From Caldilineaceae bacterium (GTDB lineage Bacteria; Chloroflexota; Anaerolineae; Caldilineales; Caldilineaceae), in assembly GCA_026645635.1 (NCBI GenBank), contig JAPKMV010000240.1:1-5948 (forward strand): DNA of 5,948 nucleotides, in the 5' to 3' direction. The translations under genes were made by a program, and so were the position numbers. The notes beneath the pieces are model-generated. The model was not told the DNA's origin and ran no database searches. It worked only from the letters and a program-made list of their open reading frames with translations. This document shows positions 1-5,948 of the stretch, piece after piece. Every line of letters starts with the position of its first letter. The stretch's first letter is position 1.

Positions 1-21
1 GAGCGTTTGAATGTGTGACAT
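1..21 (-). CDS. 5' end of an unidentified gene, cut by the window edge
   Basis: Reading the minus strand, an ATG at 21-19 is preceded by a strong Shine-Dalgarno stretch AAAGGGAG (35-28) with a 6-base spacer. Seven codons (MSHIQTL) stay open to the window edge. The gene would follow plsY in the same direction after a gap of about 120 bases. Seven residues are too few to name a product. The call rests only on the ribosome binding site, the spacing and the strand agreement with its neighbours, so it could still be a chance match. Confidence 0.5.
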
Positions 22-141
22 TTGGGTCTCCCTTTCGTTGATTTTTGCGTGCAACAATTTCAGGTGTAGCACCCCTGTTTATTGGAGAGAAAACGGGCTG
101 ACCGCGCCCCCAAAATGGCAGAGTCGGCAATGGGCGCCCAC

Positions 142-807
<666 letters not shown>

Positions 808-815
808 TGTCGTTT

Positions 816-822
816 CTCCCTC
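816..822 (-). promoter_or_regulatory. Ribosome binding site deciding the plsY start
   Basis: GAGGGAG on the minus strand lies 8 bases from the ATG at 807-805. It falls inside the alternative TTG (834) reading, which argues against that longer start. The end of the palindromic repeat (831) is only 8 bases upstream, so folding of that repeat in the mRNA could affect access to this site. Confidence 0.65.
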
Positions 823-830
823 ATTTGTGC

Positions 831-913
831 CCAATCTCCAATCTCCTAATCTCTCAATCTCTTAATCGCAGCGATTGAGAGATTAGGAGATTAGAGATTG
901 GAGATTAGAGATT
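831..913. repeat. Palindromic low-complexity repeat (29-base inverted arms built of AATCTC-type units)
   Basis: Arms 831-859 and 873-901 are reverse complements over 29 bases with one mismatch (C839 against the base opposite T893), separated by 13 bases. Each arm is made of degenerate 7-8 base units of the type (C/T)AATCTC. The right side also carries a perfect 14-base tandem copy, GGAGATTAGAGATT at 886-899 and 900-913. A second tight pairing is possible, 860-869 with 871-880. Base composition (AT-rich, pure C/T against G/A blocks) differs sharply from the GC-rich genes around it. No T-run follows the hairpin in either direction, so it is not a classic intrinsic terminator. It lies between the permease stop and the plsY ribosome binding site. 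Confidence 0.9.
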
Positions 914-952
914 ATTGCCGTCCATCACCCCATTCTAGCACATCTCGACCGT

Positions 953-1747
953 CTACTGCCGTCCCTGGCGTGCGCGGCGTTCGATCACGCTGACGAGGAC
1001 GGAGAGCATCACGGTCATGCCCAAGTAGTAGATGGCGACCGTATTGTACCCTTCGAGCGCGCGGAAGGTGCGGCTGATCCAGAGGCGGCCCAGTTGCAGC
1101 GTGTCCGGCAGAGCGAGCACCGCCACCAGCGCGCTGTCCTTGAGCAGCGCGATCAGATCGTTGCCCAGCGGCGGCAGGATGATGCGGATCGCCTGGGGCA
1201 GGATCACCAACCGCATCGCCTGGAAGTAGTTCATGCCCAGGCTCTTCGCCGCTTCCATCTGCCCTTTGTTGATCGATTGGATGCCGCTACGAAAGACTTC
1301 GGACAGGAAGGCGCCGTAGCCGATGCCCAGACCCACCACCGCGCCGGCCATCATCGACGGGTCGAGCGCGCCGCCGGTGAGATCGCGGATCATCGGGCGC
1401 ACGACATAGCCGGCGTAGAGCACGATCACCAGCATGGGCAGCCCGCGCATCACCTCCACATAGACCGTGGCCAGGTTGAAGATCACGGGATTCTTGCTCA
1501 ACCGCAGCAGGCCGACAACAAGCCCGATGATCAGCGCCAGTGTATAGGCAAGAAAGGTCACCTGTAAGGTCACGGCCACGCCCGGCCAGACAAAAGCGAA
1601 GGCGCTGGCGTAGTATTCGCGCGCTTCAGGATTCAGCGCCAGGTAAACGAGGAAAATCGCCCCGGCGCCGGCCAGGATCGCGATCCACCAGGGAAAGTCG
1701 CGCAGCGCCTGTTTCTGCGTGTTGATCTTGGGCGCGGATACAGTCAT
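953..1747 (-). CDS. Polar amino acid ABC transporter permease (HisM/GlnP type)
   Basis: Inner-membrane channel subunit of a polar amino acid importer (binding-protein-dependent transport inner membrane component). The 264-residue product has hydrophobic segments near 20-39, 55-82, 93-116, 133-152, 191-212 and 238-257. The first, with its polar N-terminal 19 residues, lies ahead of the transport domain. RGLPMLV (101-107) matches the conserved R-G-x-P region of HisM-type permeases. The cytoplasmic EAA loop is clear: EAA (165-167), G171 and the closing LP (183-184), the site that docks on the ATPase. The start is well set by AAGGAG (1758-1753), 5 bases before the ATG. The likely partner is the binding protein at 2399-3199, but tpx and a terminator separate them and no ATPase gene is present. 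Substrate cannot be read from the sequence. Confidence 0.92.
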   Translation of the reverse strand: MTVSAPKINTQKQALRDFPWWIAILAGAGAIFLVYLALNPEAREYYASAFAFVWPGVAVTLQVTFLAYTLALIIGLVVGLLRLSKNPVIFNLATVYVEVMRGLPMLVIVLYAGYVVRPMIRDLTGGALDPSMMAGAVVGLGIGYGAFLSEVFRSGIQSINKGQMEAAKSLGMNYFQAMRLVILPQAIRIILPPLGNDLIALLKDSALVAVLALPDTLQLGRLWISRTFRALEGYNTVAIYYLGMTVMLSVLVSVIERRARQGRQ

Positions 1748-1809
1748 AATGGCTCCTTTTTCGCTTGTGCGCTGCGGTTAGCGGCTGTTGGCTGGATGAA
1801 TGTGGCTGG

Positions 1810-1859
1810 AAATAAAAAAGACCGTGCTGATTACCCTGGGAGAGTAAACCAGCACGGTC
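1810..1859 (-). terminator. Intrinsic terminator after tpx
   Basis: On the minus strand, GACCGTGCTG (1859-1850) pairs perfectly with CAGCACGGTC (1829-1820). A further inner pairing of four bases (1847-1844 with 1834-1831) is offset by a small bulge. The stem is followed directly by TTTTTTATTT (1819-1810). It begins 14 bases past the tpx stop codon. The plus strand has no T-run after the stem, so it works in one direction. It should end, or partly attenuate, transcription coming from prs, bactofilin, binding protein and tpx before the permease gene. Confidence 0.9.
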
Positions 1860-1872
1860 AGAAATGCAACCG

Positions 1873-2385
1873 TCAGATCAGCGTCCGCACCGCGGCCAGC
1901 GCGGCGTCGTAGTCGGGATGCTGGCCAATCGACGGCACATACTCGACATGACGCACGGTGTCATGGTCATCGACGACGATGAGGGCGCGCTGGTCGATGC
2001 CCAACTGCGGCGCCGCGGTGCCATAGGCATGGCCGAAGGGCAGCCCCATGCGGTCGGAGAGCATGATCACCCGGTCGACGCCGGCTGCGCCGCACCAGCG
2101 CTTCTGCGCCATCGGCATGTCAGCGCTCACCGTCAGCACGACGACTTTTTCGCCCAGGTTGGCCGCGGCCTCGTTCATGCGCCGCGTCTGCAGGTCGCAG
2201 ACTGAGGTGTCGATGCTGGGCACAACGCTGATCAGGCGCACTTTACCCTGGGTGTCGCCCAGGAGCCGGAAGGTTTCGACGAAACCGGTGGAGAGAACGA
2301 CATCCTGGGCAGCATCGCCTGGCTTGACGCCAGGGCCGACCACGGGAATCTGTTGATCGCGGAAGGCAACGGTGCGGGTGCTCAT
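1873..2385 (-). CDS. tpx: Thiol peroxidase Tpx (atypical 2-Cys peroxiredoxin)
   Basis: Cytoplasmic thioredoxin-dependent peroxidase that reduces hydrogen peroxide and alkyl (lipid) hydroperoxides. The 170-residue length is normal for Tpx. The active-site block PSIDTSVCD (56-64) holds peroxidatic Cys63 and Thr60, and the Tpx signature continues as QTRRMNE (66-72). Resolving Cys98 sits in RWCGAAG (96-102), the spacing expected for an intramolecular disulfide. Arg133 in DQRALIV fits the conserved active-site arginine. There are no other cysteines. A GTG at 2406 would add seven residues, but AAGGAG (2400-2395) stands 9 bases before the ATG at 2385, so the shorter start is preferred. The gene begins 13 bases past the binding-protein stop, and that stop (TAA) overlaps this ribosome binding site, which suggests coupled translation. 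A strong terminator follows. Confidence 0.95.
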   Translation of the reverse strand: MSTRTVAFRDQQIPVVGPGVKPGDAAQDVVLSTGFVETFRLLGDTQGKVRLISVVPSIDTSVCDLQTRRMNEAAANLGEKVVVLTVSADMPMAQKRWCGAAGVDRVIMLSDRMGLPFGHAYGTAAPQLGIDQRALIVVDDHDTVRHVEYVPSIGQHPDYDAALAAVRTLI

Positions 2386-2394
2386 TGACGTGCG

Positions 2395-2401
2395 CTCCTT
2401 A
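2395..2401 (-). promoter_or_regulatory. tpx ribosome binding site fused to the upstream stop codon
   Basis: The minus-strand string TAAGGAG joins the TAA stop of the binding-protein gene (2401-2399) to the AAGGAG ribosome binding site (2400-2395) of tpx. Ribosomes finishing the first gene would stop directly on the tpx initiation region, the usual arrangement for coupled translation. Confidence 0.7.
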
Positions 2402-3199
2402 CTCACCCGCGGCGAACCACTTGGCGTAGATCTGATCGTAGACGCCGTTGCCCTTGATGGTGGCCAGTGCAGCGTTCAGTGCTTCCAGCACCTCCGGCTT
2501 GCCCTTGTTGACGGCAATGCCAAAGAGCTCGTCGGTGAACGGGTCGCCCACGATCTTGGCGCCCAGGTCGGGGTTGGCCTTGAGGTAGTCGCCCAGCACA
2601 GGCAATTCAGCCACGACCGCATCCACGTCGCGGTTGCCCAGCGCCTGCAGCGCCAGCGGCAGCTCGTCGAAGCGCTGCACCTGCGCCGAGGTGTTGTCCG
2701 TCAGGAAAATGTCCGCGGTCGTGCCGAGCTGCACGCCGACGCGCACGGTGTCGTTCAGGCTGTCCAGCCCGGTGATCGTGGTGTTGTCGTTCAGCACGGC
2801 CAACACCTGGCCGGCGTTGAAGTACGGCTCGGTGAAGTCGACCGTTTCCTTGCGCTCATCGGTGATCGTCACCGCGCTGATGACGGCGTCGAACTCGCCG
2901 TTGGCCAGCGCCACGAAGATGCCGTCCCACTTGGTGTTGACGAATTCATACTCGAAGCCGCCGGCTTCCGCCAGCGCTGCCATCAGGTCGACATCGAAAC
3001 CGATGATGTTGTTGTTTTCGTCCACGTACTCGAAGGGGCGATATTCGGCATTGGTGCCCACTTTGATGGTCAAGGCAGGTGCGGCGCTGCTGTCTGCGGC
3101 GGGCGCAGGGGCGGGTGCGGCCGGTGCACAACCTGCCAGCACCAGGACGAAGACGGCCAACAGTGCCACGATCTGTGCGATACGGGTCGTTCTCTGCAT
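2399..3199 (-). CDS. Lipoprotein amino-acid-binding protein of an ABC importer (family 3)
   Basis: Extracytoplasmic substrate-binding protein of a polar amino acid importer, family 3 (PBPb/SBP_bac_3) fold. The 266-residue product starts with a basic n-region and a hydrophobic core, ending in lipobox LAGC (21-24), so Cys24 should be lipidated. A Pro/Ala-rich linker (25-43) follows, then the binding domain opening with [14 protein letters not shown]. The block around [20 protein letters not shown] carries the Thr and Arg that hold the ligand carboxylate in this family. The LGTT loop and the Asp of [10 protein letters not shown] also fit amino acid ligands. A TTG at 3205 is only 3 bases from the ribosome binding site, while GAGGAG (3214-3209) is 9 bases from the ATG at 3199, so I chose the ATG. 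It lies 23 bases after the bactofilin stop and just before tpx. Exact substrate is unknown. Confidence 0.94.
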   Translation of the reverse strand: MQRTTRIAQIVALLAVFVLVLAGCAPAAPAPAPAADSSAAPALTIKVGTNAEYRPFEYVDENNNIIGFDVDLMAALAEAGGFEYEFVNTKWDGIFVALANGEFDAVISAVTITDERKETVDFTEPYFNAGQVLAVLNDNTTITGLDSLNDTVRVGVQLGTTADIFLTDNTSAQVQRFDELPLALQALGNRDVDAVVAELPVLGDYLKANPDLGAKIVGDPFTDELFGIAVNKGKPEVLEALNAALATIKGNGVYDQIYAKWFAAGE

Positions 3200-3208
3200 G
3201 TTCAAATA

Positions 3209-3214
3209 CTCCTC
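3209..3214 (-). promoter_or_regulatory. Ribosome binding site deciding the binding-protein start
   Basis: GAGGAG on the minus strand is 9 bases from ATG 3199-3197 and only 3 bases from the in-frame TTG at 3205. The spacing favours the ATG, making the mature lipoprotein cysteine residue 24. Confidence 0.65.
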
Positions 3215-3222
3215 TGAATTGT

Positions 3223-3678
3223 TTAAGATTGGGTTTCCCCAGAAGAAAAAACCTCGGTTGGTTCCACTGCCTTGATGACCGGGAGCGGCGCTTGCGGCGG
3301 TGGCTGTGGCGGACGGATCTCAGCAGTGGCGTCGGCGCGGATATTGACCGCAGCGCGCAGCACTGCATTCTCGTCCATGTAGAAACTCCGGACGTTGAGC
3401 ACGCCCTGAACCTGGCTGCCGTCCAACATCTCCACGCGCTCGGCCTGGATTACGCCGTTGAAGCGCCCGCGGATGCTGACCGTCTTGGCCACGATGTCAC
3501 AGTGCACATTCGCCGTTTCGGTGATGATCACATTGGCGGGCGTGACGATCCGTCCCTGCTCCACCGCACCGTCGATACGGATGCTGGCGTCACATTGCAG
3601 CGTGCCGCCAAAGGTGGCGCGCCTGCCCATCACAACTTCAATCGCGTCCGGTTCTGGACGCTGACTCCGCAAAAACAA
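3223..3678 (-). CDS. Bactofilin (polymer-forming cytoskeletal protein, DUF583)
   Basis: Bactofilins form nucleotide-free filaments through a right-handed beta-helix core and act in cell shape, wall remodelling or the placing of other proteins. The 151-residue product has the family pattern of short repeating strands from about residue 15 to 115. Typical turns are RIDGAVE (34-40), [14 protein letters not shown] (49-62), [11 protein letters not shown] (67-77) and the [10 protein letters not shown] block (85-94). The flanking tails are short: a polar N-terminus and a Pro-rich C-terminus (PPQPPPQ at 123-129), as is usual in the family. The start appears to be TTG at 3678, with GGGAG (3691-3687) 8 bases before it. 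An ATG at residue 17 would cut into the core. It lies 26 bases after the prs stop and 23 bases before the binding-protein gene, so it is probably in their operon. Which process it serves is not shown by the context. Confidence 0.87.
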   Translation of the reverse strand: MFLRSQRPEPDAIEVVMGRRATFGGTLQCDASIRIDGAVEQGRIVTPANVIITETANVHCDIVAKTVSIRGRFNGVIQAERVEMLDGSQVQGVLNVRSFYMDENAVLRAAVNIRADATAEIRPPQPPPQAPLPVIKAVEPTEVFSSGETQS

Positions 3679-3704
3679 TGTTCTATCTCCCAGTTTGGTG
3701 TCGG

Positions 3705-4661
3705 TCAGGAGAGCACAAGCTGGCTGGAGATACTATCCCCGCGGTAGATGCGGTAGATGATATCAGCCAGCAGCGGCGCAATCGAGAGCACGACCAGCTT
3801 TGGATGGCGTTTGTGCGGCGGCACGGGCAGCGTGTTCGTCACCACCAACTGCTCGATGCGGTCATCGGCGTCGAGCCGCGCCAGCGCCGTGGGCAGCAGC
3901 ACCGGATGGGTGATGGCCAGACACGCGCCGGGCGCCGCGCCGGCGTCGTAGAGCGCATCCACCTGCTTGAGAACGCTGCCGCCTGCCATCACATCGTCAA
4001 TAATGATGGGCCGCCGCCCCTCGATGTCGCCCACCACGTGGGTCGTCTCCGTCGTCGTAAAGCTCGTGCGCCGCTTGTGCATGACCACCAGCGGCAGGTT
4101 GAGCAACTCGGCATATTGGCCGGCCAGGGTCGCGCGCCCCACATCCGGGCTGACGATCGCGGCATCCGTGAACTCCGGCGTGCGAAAATAGTTGGCCAAC
4201 AGTGGCAGCGCGCTCAACGGGTCCACAGGGATGTTGAAAAACCCCTGCACCGCGCGGTTGTGGATATCCACGTAGATCACCCGCCGCGCGCCTTGCAGTT
4301 CGAGCATGTTGGCGACGACGCGTGCGCTGATTGCCTCGCGCCCTTTTGCCATGCGCTCTTGCCGCGCATAGGGAAAGTAGGGCATCACCACACTCACGCT
4401 GTGCGCGCTGGCCCGGCGAAAGGCGTCCAGGTAGAGCAGCGTCTCGACCAGATGGTCGTTGACCGGCTCACCACAGGGCTGAATCAGAAAGATGTCCTGA
4501 TCGCGCACCACTTCGTCGAGCATGACGTGGGTTTCGCTGTCCGGCATGCGGCGCGTCGTGGATTTGCCCAGCGGCACGTGGAGCAGGGCAGCGACTTCAG
4601 CCGCGAGTTCCGGGTGGGCCATACCACTGAAAATCCGCAGCGGATGATACGATTCAACCAT
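3705..4661 (-). CDS. prs: Ribose-phosphate pyrophosphokinase (PRPP synthetase) family protein, divergent
   Basis: PRPP synthetases transfer pyrophosphate from ATP to ribose-5-phosphate, supplying nucleotide, histidine and tryptophan synthesis in the cytoplasm. The 318-residue length is typical. Recognisable motifs: MPDSE (39-43, for FPDGE), [11 protein letters not shown] (93-103, ATP-binding region), [12 protein letters not shown] (131-142, with His134), SPDVG (171-175) and KRR (196-198, catalytic flexible-loop Lys/Arg). The ribose-5-phosphate loop is unusual: DDVMAGGS (222-229) replaces the common DDMIDTAGT/DDIISTGGT type. It is one residue shorter when aligned to the next helix, and the conserved Thr is lost. 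It may be a working variant or a paralog with changed activity. The ATG at 4661 has only a weak ribosome binding site. A TATAAT-type promoter lies upstream, divergent from rdgB. Family is sure; the gene symbol is by homology and activity is inferred. Confidence 0.85.
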   Translation of the reverse strand: MVESYHPLRIFSGMAHPELAAEVAALLHVPLGKSTTRRMPDSETHVMLDEVVRDQDIFLIQPCGEPVNDHLVETLLYLDAFRRASAHSVSVVMPYFPYARQERMAKGREAISARVVANMLELQGARRVIYVDIHNRAVQGFFNIPVDPLSALPLLANYFRTPEFTDAAIVSPDVGRATLAGQYAELLNLPLVVMHKRRTSFTTTETTHVVGDIEGRRPIIIDDVMAGGSVLKQVDALYDAGAAPGACLAITHPVLLPTALARLDADDRIEQLVVTNTLPVPPHKRHPKLVVLSIAPLLADIIYRIYRGDSISSQLVLS

Positions 4662-4722
4662 GGTGCGCCATCACTTTCTATTGCGGCCACAAATGACCTG
4701 CGTCCGGCTACCAACTGCCAGA

Positions 4723-4752
4723 ATTATATGATAGCATGGAGATCGCCGGAAA
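4723..4752 (-). promoter_or_regulatory. Likely sigma70-type promoter for prs and the genes after it
   Basis: A perfect TATAAT stands on the minus strand at 4728-4723, about 62 bases before the prs ATG. With an 18-base spacer, the -35 position (4752-4747) reads TTTCCG, a weak match to TTGACA. This AT-rich patch is the only one in the gap between the divergent genes. The call rests mainly on the -10 box. Confidence 0.45.
4727..4732 (+). promoter_or_regulatory. Possible -10 box for rdgB
   Basis: TATGAT on the plus strand (5 of 6 consensus bases) lies 55 bases before the rdgB ATG and overlaps the minus-strand TATAAT by two bases. No good -35 element was found at 16-18 bases upstream, so this is only a candidate. 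If real, RNA polymerase could not occupy both promoters at once. Confidence 0.3.
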
Positions 4753-4787
4753 TTAGCAGGCGACATTCGCCCAATTTGTGATTCACC

Positions 4788-5408
4788 ATGATGCAGAAAC
4801 TGCTGGTCGCCACCCACAATCGAGGCAAGATCGCCGAATACCGCGCTTTGCTGAGCGACCTCCCGCTGGCGGTCACCTGGCTGGATGAACAGGGCATCAC
4901 CGCGGATGTGGCGGAGACGGGTGCCACGTTCATCGAAAACGCCTGTCTGAAAGCAGCGGCCTACGCCGAACAGACCGGTTTGCTGACGTGGGCCGACGAC
5001 AGCGGGCTGGAGGTCGATGCGCTCGATGGGCGTCCGGGCGTCTACTCTGCGCGCTATGGCGGCCCCGGTCTCAGCGACCGCGACCGCTCGCAGCGGCTGT
5101 TGGCTGAATTGGCGGGTGTTGCGCCCGCGCAGCGCACTGCCCGCTTCCGCTGCGTCGTAGCGCTGGCCTTGCCCGGCGGCCCCATCTACACTGCCGAAGC
5201 AGCGGTCGAAGGCGTCATCATCGACGCGCCGCGCGGGGAGAACGGCTTTGGCTACGACCCGATCTTTCTCCTGCCCGCCCAGCAGCGCACAATGGCGGAG
5301 TTGGAGCCGGCGCTCAAGAACCGTATCAGCCATCGCGGCCGTGCGGCCGTTGAGGCGCGCAAACTTATCATTTCCCTCCTCGATCATTCGCAAAAGGCGG
5401 CGCCGTGA
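4788..5408 (+). CDS. rdgB: RdgB/HAM1 family non-canonical purine NTP pyrophosphatase
   Basis: Cytoplasmic nucleotide-pool cleaning enzyme that hydrolyses dITP, ITP and XTP to the monophosphate and pyrophosphate, keeping deaminated purines out of DNA and RNA. The 206-residue length is typical. Family motifs are complete: [12 protein letters not shown] (7-18, substrate entry with Lys14), [10 protein letters not shown] (43-52), [11 protein letters not shown] (69-79, metal-binding Asp70/Asp71), GRPGVYSAR (81-89), [10 protein letters not shown] (151-160, base recognition) and SHRGRA (181-186). Two adjacent ATG codons open the frame and neither has a clear Shine-Dalgarno sequence, so the start is 4788 or 4791. 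It is transcribed away from prs across a gap of about 126 bases, and its stop overlaps the dhaK start by four bases. Nothing looks damaged. Confidence 0.96.
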   Translation: MMQKLLVATHNRGKIAEYRALLSDLPLAVTWLDEQGITADVAETGATFIENACLKAAAYAEQTGLLTWADDSGLEVDALDGRPGVYSARYGGPGLSDRDRSQRLLAELAGVAPAQRTARFRCVVALALPGGPIYTAEAAVEGVIIDAPRGENGFGYDPIFLLPAQQRTMAELEPALKNRISHRGRAAVEARKLIISLLDHSQKAAP

Positions 5409-5948
5409 AAAAACTCATCAATCGGCCGGAAGACGTCGTGCAAGAAGCGCTGCAAGGCATGGCGCGCGCCCACCCAGGGCTGCTGCGCGTCCAGCTTGAC
5501 CCGGCCTACATCGTGCGCGCGGATGCGCCGGTGCGCGGCAAGGTGGCCGTGCTCTCCGGCGGCGGCAGCGGCCATGAACCGCTCCACGGCGGCTTCGTTG
5601 GCCCCGGCATGCTCGATGCGGCCTGCCCGGGCGCGATCTTCACCTCGCCCACACCGGATCAGATGCTGGCGGCGACCCAGGCGGTGGACGGCGGCGCCGG
5701 CGTGCTCTACATCGTCAAGAACTACACCGGCGATGTGCTCAACTTTGAGATGGCCGCCGAACTGGCCGGGGCCGAAGGCATCGACGTGACCAGCGTGCTG
5801 ATCGACGACGACGTGGCCGTGCGCGACAGTCTCTTCACGGCGGGGCGACGCGGCGTCGGCGCGACGGTGCTGGCGGAAAAGATCGCCGGCGCCGCCGCGG
5901 AAGCGGGGATGCCCCTGGCGCGGGTCGCCGCCTTTTGCCGCCAGGTCA
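5405..5948 (+). CDS. dhaK: Dihydroxyacetone kinase, DhaK domain, cut at the right edge
   Basis: DhaK binds dihydroxyacetone, which is phosphorylated to dihydroxyacetone phosphate, either with ATP (DhaK-DhaL fused) or with a PTS-linked donor (separate DhaK, DhaL, DhaM). The window holds 181 codons from a GTG start. Opening [11 protein letters not shown] (2-12) is typical of the family. SGGGSGHEP (51-59, His57) and [11 protein letters not shown] (63-73) form the substrate pocket, FTSPTPDQM (79-87) follows, and [11 protein letters not shown] (105-115) holds Asp110, the expected catalytic acid. DDDVAV and [11 protein letters not shown] continue the fold. The histidine that binds the substrate covalently lies beyond the window. 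The GTG overlaps the rdgB stop as GTGA, so the two are probably co-transcribed and translationally coupled; AAAGG at 5394-5398 is a modest ribosome binding site. Whether a DhaL domain is fused cannot be seen. Confidence 0.93.
   Translation, partial: MKKLINRPEDVVQEALQGMARAHPGLLRVQLDPAYIVRADAPVRGKVAVLSGGGSGHEPLHGGFVGPGMLDAACPGAIFTSPTPDQMLAATQAVDGGAGVLYIVKNYTGDVLNFEMAAELAGAEGIDVTSVLIDDDVAVRDSLFTAGRRGVGATVLAEKIAGAAAEAGMPLARVAAFCRQV

Noticed and set aside
61..77. Small hairpin CAGGTGTAGCACCCCTG followed by TTTATT on the plus strand
   Set aside because: The stem is short and needs a bulge, and no plus-strand gene ends nearby. Not enough for a terminator.
85..140. Possible plsY terminator, including the palindrome TGGGCGCCCA at 131-140
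   Set aside because: The palindrome has no T-run after it, and the next candidate (GGGC...GCCC before GTTTT) has only a four-base stem.
832..834. TTG as an upstream start for plsY
   Set aside because: It has no ribosome binding site, while GAGGGAG sits at the right distance before the ATG at 807 and the family N-terminus begins there.
831..915. CRISPR-like array
   Set aside because: The units are short, degenerate and contiguous, with no spacers and no cas genes. It is a palindromic low-complexity repeat.
2372..3217. 281-codon plus-strand open frame opposite the binding-protein gene
   Set aside because: Low-complexity Val/Gln/His/Arg composition, no recognisable domain, and it lies fully antisense to an unmistakable lipoprotein binding protein.
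3678..4781. 367-codon plus-strand open frame opposite prs
   Set aside because: Arg/His-rich composition typical of antisense GC-rich frames, while the other strand carries the PRPP synthetase motifs.
4671..5393. 240-codon minus-strand open frame opposite rdgB
   Set aside because: No domain pattern, and it is antisense to a complete RdgB with every family motif.

Overview
This is a GC-rich bacterial window carrying ordinary chromosomal genes, almost all tightly packed. Six complete genes lie on the minus strand (with the first codons of a seventh at the left edge) and two on the plus strand, the last cut by the right edge. The style of the genes suggests Chloroflexota (Caldilineae/Anaerolineae-like): high GC, a PlsY with an R-for-N motif 1 and a GGAGG motif 3, a bactofilin, and a Pro/Ala-rich lipoprotein linker. 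This is inference from sequence style and could not be checked by search.

Minus strand, in order of transcription (right to left). From a promoter region at about 4662-4787: a divergent ribose-phosphate pyrophosphokinase (3705-4661), then a bactofilin (3223-3678, TTG start), a lipoprotein amino-acid-binding protein (2399-3199) and an atypical 2-Cys thiol peroxidase Tpx (1873-2385). Gaps are 26, 23 and 13 bases, so these four look like one transcription unit. It ends at a strong intrinsic terminator (about 1810-1859). Beyond the terminator come a polar amino acid ABC permease (953-1747), a palindromic low-complexity repeat (831-913) and the acyl-phosphate:glycerol-3-phosphate acyltransferase PlsY (142-807). 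At 1-21 a well-placed ribosome binding site and ATG open another minus-strand gene that leaves the window. The 120 bases between it and plsY hold no gene I can support.

Plus strand: an RdgB/HAM1-type (d)ITP/XTP pyrophosphatase (4788-5408) runs divergently from prs, and a dihydroxyacetone kinase DhaK-type gene (5405-5948, incomplete) overlaps its stop codon by four bases.

How they fit together: the binding protein and permease are two parts of one amino acid importer, but no ATPase gene is present and a peroxidase gene plus a terminator sit between them. prs and rdgB share a divergent control region and both act in nucleotide metabolism (PRPP supply and removal of deaminated purine triphosphates). 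plsY serves phospholipid synthesis and dhaK triose/glycerol metabolism. I found no CRISPR array, tRNA, rRNA, insertion sequence, defence cassette or clearly novel multi-gene system. The most interesting points are a shortened ribose-5-phosphate loop in the PRPP synthetase, the palindromic repeat directly ahead of the plsY ribosome binding site, and the split transporter cassette.
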